DNA from: Paenibacillus agaridevorans
GTDB lineage: Bacteria; Bacillota; Bacilli; Paenibacillales; Paenibacillaceae
Length of the DNA: 64,000 nucleotides
NCBI RefSeq assembly: GCF_003112455.1
Contig: NZ_BDQX01000108.1
Location: forward strand, 53,307-117,306
Direction of reading: 5' to 3'
Each line of letters starts with the position of its first letter. Position 1 is the stretch's first letter. Below are positions 7,693 to 15,000 of the stretch, one piece after another. Made by a program: the position numbers and the translations under genes. The notes beneath the pieces are model-generated. The model saw only the letters and a program-made list of their open reading frames with translations. It had not been told where the DNA came from and did not search any database.

Positions 7693-8286
7693 TTGAGTTT
7701 AGCTAATCCTAATGACCCTCGAGCAAAGCGAACGAAAAATTATATACAAAATGCATTCGCTGATTTACTCACGGAAAAGGACTTTGAAGCTATATCTATT
7801 CAAGATATTATGGATCGGGCAGGATTGAATCGTGCAACCTTTTATAATCACTACCAGGATAAATATGAATTGCTAGAGTTGACCATGAAGGAAGCATTTA
7901 CAGATACATTATCCGCTTGGATTCCCTCGGGTACAGTAATGCAGGGCCCGGAATTGTTGCGAAGGTTAATGATGGCTGTTTGTGAATGGCAGATTGAAAC
8001 GACGAAGCGGCTAAACTCACGGCGAACCCTATCGCATGCGATGGAGGAAGAGGCCAAACAACAACTATATAATGTTATTGTCTCGTGCATAGCACATATA
8101 AAAGACATTCCGGTGCATGAACTGAGAAAATTGGAGAGGCTTGCAACGATGATCAGTTGGTCGATTTACGGTGTGGTTCTGAAATGGAGTCATTCGCAGG
8201 AGGAACCAGCTGAAGACTTTATTGAACAAGTGCTGCCTTTTCTAATAACCAACTTACGTACGCTTGATTTCATGAATGGAGAGTAA
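7693..8286 (+). CDS. TetR/AcrR family transcriptional regulator
   Basis: Predicted DNA-binding repressor of 197 residues. The N-terminal helix-turn-helix is clear: TKNYIQNAFADLLTEKDFEA, then ISIQDIMDRAGLNRATFYNHYQDKYELLEL (about residues 15-62), with the conserved AGLNRATFYNHY recognition region. The C-terminal ligand domain is not assignable. Start TTG at 7693 follows AAGGAGAGG by seven bases. Divergent from the SDR gene, which is the likely target. The C-terminus runs up to the next repeat tail at 8317. Confidence 0.88.
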   Translation: MSLANPNDPRAKRTKNYIQNAFADLLTEKDFEAISIQDIMDRAGLNRATFYNHYQDKYELLELTMKEAFTDTLSAWIPSGTVMQGPELLRRLMMAVCEWQIETTKRLNSRRTLSHAMEEEAKQQLYNVIVSCIAHIKDIPVHELRKLERLATMISWSIYGVVLKWSHSQEEPAEDFIEQVLPFLITNLRTLDFMNGE

Positions 8287-8316
8287 CAGGTGGACGCTTG
8301 CGCCTGCGGAATACGA

Positions 8317-8588
8317 GCTAGGCTCCACCAAACACAAACATCAACACGCCAAGTTAGGCGTGTTTTTTTGTGTTTGGTCGAGCCCATAGGGGGGCGAACC
8401 CCGGGGTTCAGTCCGTGCGGACGGAGTGGATGAGTTAACTTCACTGAATCTGTCTCACGGAGGAGCACGGCCTCTGAATCTACCGCTAAAAGTCCTCACC
8501 GAGTTGGCTTCCTCAGCCATATAATCAGGATTCGGACATCCCATGACGGATAGACGAGCTTGTGCGAGTCGTTACCTCTAGGCTCCAT
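8317..8588 (+). repeat. tRNA-tail repeat unit C with nested hairpin
   Basis: Starts with a tail that includes an encoded CCA (GCTAGGCTCCACCA, 8317-8330). A nested hairpin follows (AACACGCC/GGCGTGTT plus T-run, 8343-8368, extended by CAAACACA/TGTGTTTG), then an inverted tail (GAGCCCATAGGGG) and GGGCGAACCCCGGGGTTCAGTCC. The body is close to unit A but carries an extra segment of about 25 bp (8433-8458). It ends with CTCTAGGCTCCATAC (8576-8590). The hairpin also serves as the terminator of the upstream tetR. No gene is seen. Confidence 0.8.
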
Positions 8589-8660
8589 ACAAAAGGAACG
8601 TCATCACATTACGTGATGGCGTTTTTTGTATGGATTACCTAGGGGGAGATGAAACCCCAA
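8589..8660 (+). repeat. Fourth tail hairpin and start of a truncated unit D
   Basis: CCATACAAAA, then CGTCATCAC, loop ATTAC, GTGATGGCG, TTTTTTGTATGG form a near-perfect nested hairpin. It is followed by the inverted tail GGATTACCTAGGGGG and an AACCCC block, after which the repeat body is lost. 8661-8849 contains only a short similar block (AGGGGTTCGCCGCGCGCAGG) and nothing else recognisable before the next gene's stop codon at 8850. Confidence 0.7.
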
Positions 8661-8849
8661 ATAGGGGTTCGCCGCGCGCAGGGAGTAGAAGGGGAGCTAA
8701 AAAGAATATGTTTTTAAACGGACAAGACGATGCCTCGGCATGCCTCTTCTTTCCATTCAACATAAGAACCTACCTCAGGCTCTAGGCTTGGGAGGGGTTT
8801 CTCACAGATATGAATACAACGTCATCCATTTACCAACGAATTGTCGTTG

Positions 8850-9380
8850 CTATTCAGAGGTACGTGCTTGTTCCCTTATCTTGATTAGGTCGAATACGTC
8901 ATCCATGTCGAGGTAAAACATAACGCTTTCGCTCGTTACCGGCTGGAAATGGAATTCTAGCTTATCCTTCCCGAACTGCCTCTCTAACTCCGACCACTGC
9001 TCCGTTGACAATAAAAGAAAGGCTAACGTGTCGTTGCCTAGAGACTCCATAAACCATCGAATCTGATATCGGGGAGCGATCATCTCTTGCATGGCCCGAA
9101 TGGTGCTGTCCCGATCAGTCCGATCATCGGCGAACGGAATCGTCAGCTGGCGATCGCCCGAACTTAACACGATATCGACTCCTCTCGGTTTGTCGATTTC
9201 GATCATTTCGTACTTGATTTGATGAGATTCCGGCAGTTGATCGTTAAAGTATTTAATGACGTCCTCTTCGTATTCCCTCCAGTCAATCCAGATTAACGAC
9301 TCGTTTTCGAAGAACTGCTCCACGACGGCTTCATCGGAAGAATGTTGCAAGACATGAACAATCGGTTGAAGCGTGCTCAT
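8850..9380 (-). CDS. Hypothetical protein
   Basis: A 176-residue acidic, soluble-looking protein without signal peptide or membrane segments. It is not recognised. The sequence alternates charged and aromatic residues (IWIDWREYEEDVIKYFNDQL, YQIRWFMESLGNDTLAFLLL, MFYLDMDDVFDLI), suggesting a compact alpha/beta domain. The ribosome binding site AAAAGGAT precedes the ATG on the minus strand. It lies 122 bp downstream of another unknown gene in the same direction and may be co-transcribed. The small acidic character resembles immunity-type proteins, but no toxin is visible and this is only a guess. Confidence 0.6.
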   Translation of the reverse strand: MSTLQPIVHVLQHSSDEAVVEQFFENESLIWIDWREYEEDVIKYFNDQLPESHQIKYEMIEIDKPRGVDIVLSSGDRQLTIPFADDRTDRDSTIRAMQEMIAPRYQIRWFMESLGNDTLAFLLLSTEQWSELERQFGKDKLEFHFQPVTSESVMFYLDMDDVFDLIKIREQARTSE

Positions 9381-9502
9381 AATAATCCCATCCTTTTTAT
9401 TATGGATATTAGTTTTCAGGCATTTTCCAACCTAATTCTTCATCCCACACGGCATCGATATTGCTTGTTGTTCGCCTGGATGCGATATCCAGCTCCTGTT
9501 TA

Positions 9503-10333
9503 TTACCCTCCGAAAGTCGACAGCAAACTAGGCCATACCTGCATTCTGGCGCCGCATGAAGGACAATTCATTTCCCCGGCCAAATACGGCAATTGGTTCA
9601 AAAAAGAGGAATCGCCCATCTGATCGGCTCGCTCGGCAAGTATTTGAAGTTCCGCTTCAACGAATGCCTCAACGGGAGTAACTTCATGTGCCGCCTGAAG
9701 GGGTTCGAATACCGGATCTTCCGCGAATGCTTGTATACGACCGCCTTCTCCGCTCGGCCACAAGTAAGCCTCTTGATCGCATGCTCCGCAAACGGCCACA
9801 TATTCGTCGCCAGCCGTAAAATTCAGAAACATGTTTGCCACGCTCTGGGATTCCCGATAAGCCGCGTCGGCAATGAGAACATATCTTTTTTCGGTATCGC
9901 TGCTTATTTCTTGTTTGGCGTAGGCCAACATCTCTGGAACCAGCGAAGCAAGCTCCGTTATCGCTTTTAAGTAAGATTGGTACATATCCGCGCAAACCTC
10001 GGTTCCCGCTTCAGCAGCGAGTTCGGTCCAATCCGAGGGATACGGCTCTGATCTTGTTTTGTCATGACACGACTCGATAATCCCGCAAGTGACGTAGATT
10101 TCATGGCGCACTTCCCTATTTTTTGATGCAAGAGCAAGTTTGGCCAGATAGGGTACTGCCGCGTAAGTGACGGTATAGATCGTATTTTGGTGATATAAGT
10201 GCTCCTGGAATAGCTCTTCGAAAACTTCTTTATCGAAATCAAGCATCAGACGCTCCAACAATTCAGGTACCTGTTCGCCCGACTCGTAAGGACCGGTAAG
10301 CTTGCCCCACAGCTCGCTGTTTAATTGTAACAA
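9503..10333 (-). CDS. Hypothetical protein with helical N-terminus and zinc-ribbon-like cysteines
   Basis: 276 residues. The N-terminal two thirds look like HEAT-type helices (NTIYTVTYAAVPYLAKLALASKN, EIYVTCGIIESCHD, YLKAITELASLVPEMLAYAKQEI). The C-terminal third carries two Cys pairs, CGACDQEAYLWP and CPSCGARMQVWP, about 85 residues apart, that could bind one zinc ion. No family name can be given with confidence. It starts at ATG 10333 without a strong ribosome binding site (AAGAGGAATC is upstream on the minus strand at an irregular distance). It probably forms an operon with the gene at 8850-9380. Confidence 0.65.
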   Translation of the reverse strand: MLQLNSELWGKLTGPYESGEQVPELLERLMLDFDKEVFEELFQEHLYHQNTIYTVTYAAVPYLAKLALASKNREVRHEIYVTCGIIESCHDKTRSEPYPSDWTELAAEAGTEVCADMYQSYLKAITELASLVPEMLAYAKQEISSDTEKRYVLIADAAYRESQSVANMFLNFTAGDEYVAVCGACDQEAYLWPSGEGGRIQAFAEDPVFEPLQAAHEVTPVEAFVEAELQILAERADQMGDSSFLNQLPYLAGEMNCPSCGARMQVWPSLLSTFGG

Positions 10334-10416
10334 GAGGAATCACTCCCATTCCTTATTCAAGTGGATACTTTTTCTATATTATCCTATAAGATCGGCGGGT
10401 CATCAACTCGAATAGA

Positions 10417-10471
10417 TTGACTTTTGTAGTCATTGGCTTTATTATGAATACAAATGTTAGTTATTACTAAC
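10417..10471 (+). promoter_or_regulatory. Promoter plus operator O1 of the second TetR gene
   Basis: TTGACT (10417-10422), a 17-bp spacer and TATTAT (10440-10445) form a good promoter. Just downstream, GTTAGTTATTACTAAC (10456-10471) is a 6-4-6 palindrome placed where a bound repressor would block initiation. The same palindrome recurs at 11117-11132. Confidence 0.8.
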
Positions 10472-10514
10472 TAACGAGGTGACGTCCGCAAACTAAGCAG
10501 AGGGAGGTACATAC

Positions 10515-11099
10515 TTGGTGAACACGCTGATCATGGACAATAAAAGTAAATTGATGTTGGCGGCCATCGATTTAATGGCTGAAAAAGGATACAAAGGGGT
10601 ATCGACTAAAGAAATCGCTGCAGCGGCAGGCGTCAGCGAAATGACCTTGTTCCGCAATTTCGGGAGCAAGCTGAATCTGCTTGAGCAAGCAGTTGATCGT
10701 TATCATTACTCGGTTGAAATGGAAAAGCTCTTTAAAGAAAATATGAAGTGGGATTTGAAAGAAGACTTGCTTACGATTTGCCGTATGTACCATGAAATCA
10801 TGCATCGTAACCGTAAATTGTTTATCATCGTCTTGGGTGACAACGAACTGGCTGGCATCCGAGAGAAGGCAGAGAGGCATCCGCGCAAATTGCTGGAGTT
10901 ATTAACGGATTATTTTAATGAGATGCAGAGTAAAAACAAAATGATATCTACGGATGCGGAAACCCAGGCGATCACGTTTATGTGGCTTAATTACGGTGCT
11001 TTCATGTCGCAGCTGTTCGGTCCGTCTATGACTAAAGTTACGCTTCAAAGTTTTATGAATTCGAGTATCGAGCTATTTGTGAGGGCTTTAACCCCATAA
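10515..11099 (+). CDS. TetR/AcrR family transcriptional regulator
   Basis: 194-residue predicted repressor. The helix-turn-helix is KLMLAAIDLMAEKGYKGVST followed by KEIAAAAGVSEMTLFRNFGSKLNLLEQAV (about residues 12-60). The C-terminal domain is helical and of unknown ligand. GGGAGGT precedes the start; TTG 10515 and GTG 10518 are both possible. It is the first gene of a run with an SRPBCC gene and a decayed VOC gene, and a matching palindromic operator lies before both tetR and the SRPBCC gene, so autoregulation and control of the downstream genes are likely (inference from site placement). Confidence 0.88.
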   Translation: MVNTLIMDNKSKLMLAAIDLMAEKGYKGVSTKEIAAAAGVSEMTLFRNFGSKLNLLEQAVDRYHYSVEMEKLFKENMKWDLKEDLLTICRMYHEIMHRNRKLFIIVLGDNELAGIREKAERHPRKLLELLTDYFNEMQSKNKMISTDAETQAITFMWLNYGAFMSQLFGPSMTKVTLQSFMNSSIELFVRALTP

Positions 11100-11116
11100 T
11101 TTTTTTTGATCATTGA

Positions 11117-11132
11117 GTTAGTTAGTACTAAC
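11117..11132 (+). promoter_or_regulatory. Operator O2, GTTAGT-N4-ACTAAC
   Basis: GTTAGTTAGTACTAAC in the tetR-SRPBCC gap has the same arms and spacer length as O1 (10456-10471). It points to an internal control point for the downstream genes. Confidence 0.75.
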
Positions 11133-11158
11133 AATCTTAATGGGCGAGGTGTTAGGGA

Positions 11159-11623
11159 TTGAATAAAACCGAAAACGTCAGATTGGTTGGGCAAACCGCA
11201 TCTGCTGGCTTTCAAATCGGGGTTCGGAGGACGTTGCCGATTTCGCCGGAACAGGCATGGGCATTTCTTACCTCCTCTGAAGGTTTGAAATTATGGATTG
11301 GAACCGTTTCGTTCCGTAAATTGAAGGAGGGGGAGACCTTCACATCCGATGAGGGAATTACAGGGCAATTCAGAGTGGTTAAACCGCCAAGACAAATTCG
11401 CTTAAAGTGGGGAAAGATCGGATGGGACAAACCATCCACGCTGCAAATCCGATTGATATCCGATAAGTCTGACAGAACAACGATCAGCTTTCATCAAGAG
11501 AATCTGGATCATCCGGGTATACGGGAACAAATGAAGCTTCATTGGGAAGACGTGCTAACTGCGGTCAGGGAAAAAACAAGTTATTCCGTTAATCATAATG
11601 AGGAGATGAATACCTATGAATAA
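11159..11623 (+). CDS. SRPBCC/AHSA1-family protein
   Basis: 154-residue START-like domain protein of the Aha1/ATPase-activator family, which forms a hydrophobic cavity; its ligand is unknown. The typical start of the fold is visible (IGVRRTLPISPEQAWAFLTSSEGLKLWIG), then beta strands ending in GITGQFRVVKPPRQIRLKW and ISFHQENL, and the closing helix EQMKLHWEDVLTAVREK. TTG start at 11159 behind GGGCGAGG. The C-terminus overlaps the first codons of the VOC pseudogene. In Firmicutes such genes are often paired with small ArsR/TetR regulators and VOC proteins (established knowledge). Confidence 0.85.
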   Translation: MNKTENVRLVGQTASAGFQIGVRRTLPISPEQAWAFLTSSEGLKLWIGTVSFRKLKEGETFTSDEGITGQFRVVKPPRQIRLKWGKIGWDKPSTLQIRLISDKSDRTTISFHQENLDHPGIREQMKLHWEDVLTAVREKTSYSVNHNEEMNTYE

Positions 11624-11868
11624 GTTCAGCCATATTGATCTTCGTGTAAACAATTACCGAGGAAGCGGACCATAAACCGAACGGGAATTTGATAGGCTTC
11701 TGGGCGAAAGATCGGGCAGAAGTGGATCGTATCGCTAAGTTGGTTAAAGAATTTGGGGGAAACATAAGCGGCGGTCCTCAACTATTCCCGATTAGCCCGA
11801 CCTATTACGCCGTATACTTTGCAGATCCTTGCGGAAATAAATATGAAATGGTTCATCGCTTAAATTAG
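11616..11868 (+). pseudogene. VOC (glyoxalase-like) family gene, broken by internal deletion
   Basis: Starts properly (MNKFSHIDLRVNN, ATG overlapping the SRPBCC stop, GAGGAG upstream) but stops after 18 codons. The C-terminal half of the same family continues in another frame: ITEEADHKPNG, then FWAKDRAEVDRIAKLVKEFGG, YYAVYFADPCGNKYEMVH. The metal-ligand Glu of the final strand (NKYEMVH) is kept. Compared with the usual ~125 residues, about 40 residues are missing at the junction near 11652. The gene is therefore non-functional as read. Confidence 0.85.
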
Positions 11869-11879
11869 ATCCAATCCAG

Positions 11880-11912
11880 GAAAGCCACTTCTACTGAAAT
11901 GGCTTTTTTCTT
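11880..11912 (+). terminator. Rho-independent terminator after the TetR-SRPBCC-VOC run
   Basis: GAAAGCCACTT pairs with AAATGGCTTTTTTC over a short loop, followed by further T. 11917-12087 upstream of the next gene holds a -10-like TATAAT (11998-12003) without a good -35. Confidence 0.85.
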
Positions 11913-12087
11913 TTTCACTACACCGTAGAAGGCCGAATGTCCACATTTGTATATGGATTGTAAACACAAGTATATCGATGAAAAGAATGCCCCTACTTAT
12001 AATAAAATTGCTGCAGCAGTTGAGCATGGAGGGTCATGCGGAAAGCTGGAGTAAAATTCGAGCTAATAAACAACGGGGGGGATCTTA

Positions 12088-15000
12088 GTGCGTTTACGGT
12101 ATAGGAATATTTTTTTAGTGTTCTTTGTTATCGCTTTCATCTTAGTTGCCGTTTCATCGGAGAAGTCCGAAGCCGCAACAGGGAACTTGGCTTTAGGAAA
12201 GACGGCTTATTCGTCGTCGAACGAAGTAGACTTTTTCGGACCCGAGAAAGCGGTCGACGGCGGCAATCGGGATGCAAGCCGCTGGTCTTCGGAAAGAACG
12301 GATAACCAGTGGTTCTACGTTGATCTGGGCGAGCCCGTAGAAATCGGAAGAGTCATTATCAACTGGCAGACGCCGGCGGAACAATATCAAGTTCTCGTGT
12401 CTGACGACGCGGTAACCTGGAGGAACGTATTCGCGGACAACCGCGTGCTCGTCGCCCGCGGACCAGTCGAGGATACGATCGATTTCGAGCCGACGCTGGC
12501 GCGATACGTCAAGTTTCAAGGAGTAACGAGACGTCCAATTGAAGGTATCTTTTACGGATACTCCTTCTGGGAATTCGAGGTCTACAAAGGCAAACCGCTG
12601 TTGCCGCCTATGATGGACGCGGTCAAAAACAGCATCGTCGTCTCCGAAGGGGACACTCAGCTGAAACTGCCCGCTGTACCGGATGGTTATACGCTGTCGT
12701 TGCTGAATACAGACAGCTTGCCGGTGATCGACGCGCAGGGCAATATCCAAGCGCCGCTAGTCGATACTCAGGTTCAGCTGCTGCTGCAAATCCAGAGCGA
12801 CAGCGATCCGGCCTATCTCTTAACGGATAATGCGCTAGTCACCGTGCCCGGTCTCTACGAGCAGACGGGCGATCGGAACCCGGAGCCGCGCGTCATTCCT
12901 TCTTTGCGCGAGTGGCTGGGCGCAGCAGGCGAGTTCTGCTTGACGGACAAGTCGAAAATCGTCATTCGCGCGGAGGATGAAGCGGCTCTGCGGGGGACGG
13001 CCGATATTTTGCAGCAGGACTTGCTTGATTTAACGAAGCTTCCGCTGACGGTAACGGTTGGTTCACCTCAAGAGGGGGACATCTACTTGGTGCTGGATGC
13101 CGCTCAAGCACTGTTGGGGACTGAGGGATATGAACTGAATATCGGCGAATATGCTTCCATCGCCGGCTCCGATCAGAAAGGCGTCATGTTCGGCACAAGA
13201 ACGATCTTGCAGCTGCTCGGCCACGCTGCCGATCATAAGACGATGCCTACGGGGCAATCGCGTGATTATCCCAAATACCCGGATCGGGGCTTCATGCTCG
13301 ATGTGGGCCGCAAGTTTTATACAATCGAGTTTTTGCAGGACTATGTGAAGCTGATGTCCTACTATAAGATGAACAGGTTTCAGATTCACTTAAACGATGA
13401 TGTCGGCGATGTCGGCTACTTCCGTCTGGAGAGCGAGAAATTCCCGGGAGTGACGAGCAAGGACGGCTTCTATACGAAGCAGCAATTCAGAGACCTGCAG
13501 CTGCTTGGGATGGAATACGGCGTAAACGTCGTGCCGGAAATCGATACGCCGGGCCATTCCGGCGCGTTCATCGCTTACGACCCTAGGTTGGGCAGCAACA
13601 ATCAGCTGGATATCAAACGTCCGGAGACGCTCGACTTCATTAAAGAACTTTTTGACGAGTATCTCGACGGCAGCAATCCGACCTTCGTCGGCCCGGACGT
13701 GCATGTCGGCACGGATGAATATTTCGGCGACGACAAGGAGGCGTTCCGCAGATATGCAGATATGCTTCTTAACCACATTAACAGCAAAGGCAAGCATGCC
13801 CGTCTGTGGGGCAGCTTGTCCGCATACGACGGCACGACGCCGGTCAGCAACAATGCGACGATGGACATCTGGTATGAGCCGTACGGAAGCGCGCAGCAGG
13901 CGGTAGAGCTAGGCTACGACATTATCAATACCAACACGAATTTGCTCTATATCGTTCCACAGCTGTACCGCAACTATCTAAGTTATGATTTCATCTACAA
14001 CGAATGGGAGCCTAACGATTGGCTGGAGACGAAGCTTCCTTATGCGCACCCGCAAGTAAAAGGCGGCATGTTCGCGCTCTGGAACGACGTGTCCGTAGAG
14101 AAGGGCGTCTCCATGGCGGACTCGCATCAGCGTATCTTGCCTTCCATGCAAGTGTTGGCGGAGAAGCTGTGGAGAGGCAACCGCGTCGACCGGAACTTTG
14201 CAAGCTTCCAAGCGGATGCCGCAAAGTACGTGGACCCGCCGGGTGTTCATCAGTCGCACAAGCTTCAAGTCGACAATGAGCGCAATATCGTGCTCGATTA
14301 TACTTTCGACGAAGGTTTCACGGATCGTTCGGGCAACGGCTTTGACGGCAACGCGGTGAATGCAGGCACGGAGAAGGGAATCTTCGGGCAAGCAGTAAGG
14401 CTCAAAGGCGGAGCCAGCTACGTGGAAACGCCGCTGCGCACGCTTGGTTTCGGATGGACGATGTCCATGTGGCTCAAACCGGACGCTGACAACCCGCAAG
14501 GAGCTGTGCTGCTGGAATCTCCGGACGGAGGGCTGAAATACAACATTGGAGGCAGCGGCAAACTCGCTATCACAAAAGAAAATTACGTCAGCGAATTCAA
14601 TTATAAGCTGCCGACCGATCGTTGGACCCATGTCATTATGATCGGCGACGACACGGGGACCTCTATCTTTATTAACGGCAGTGAGTATACGGCTACTCTC
14701 AAAGACGGCTCCAAGCTGGAAACGTTCGTATTGCCGGTAGCCAGAATCGGCAGCGAAACGAACGCTTTTAAAGGCCTGATTGACGAACTCATCGTAAGAA
14801 ACACCTACGTGGACCTGCATGGAAATTTGGCTTTGCATAAGCAAGCCGAATCCTCGCAGCCGGAATCCTCGTCCTACACGGCGGACAAAGCGGTGGACGG
14901 CAGAGGGGATACCAGATGGTCCAGCGATTGGGTGGACGATACCTGGTTCATGGTGGATCTGGGTGAAGTGAAGAATATTGATGCGGTATCAATTTTGTGG

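Noticed and set aside
6429..8590. Additional tRNA genes ending in the repeated tails
   Set aside because: Only the last 11-15 nt match. No T-stem partner, anticodon stem or D-arm can be built upstream of any tail.
6143..8660. Full integrative element at tRNA-Ala
   Set aside because: No integrase, excisionase or replication gene is present. Only the tail copies suggest integration, so an element is not called.
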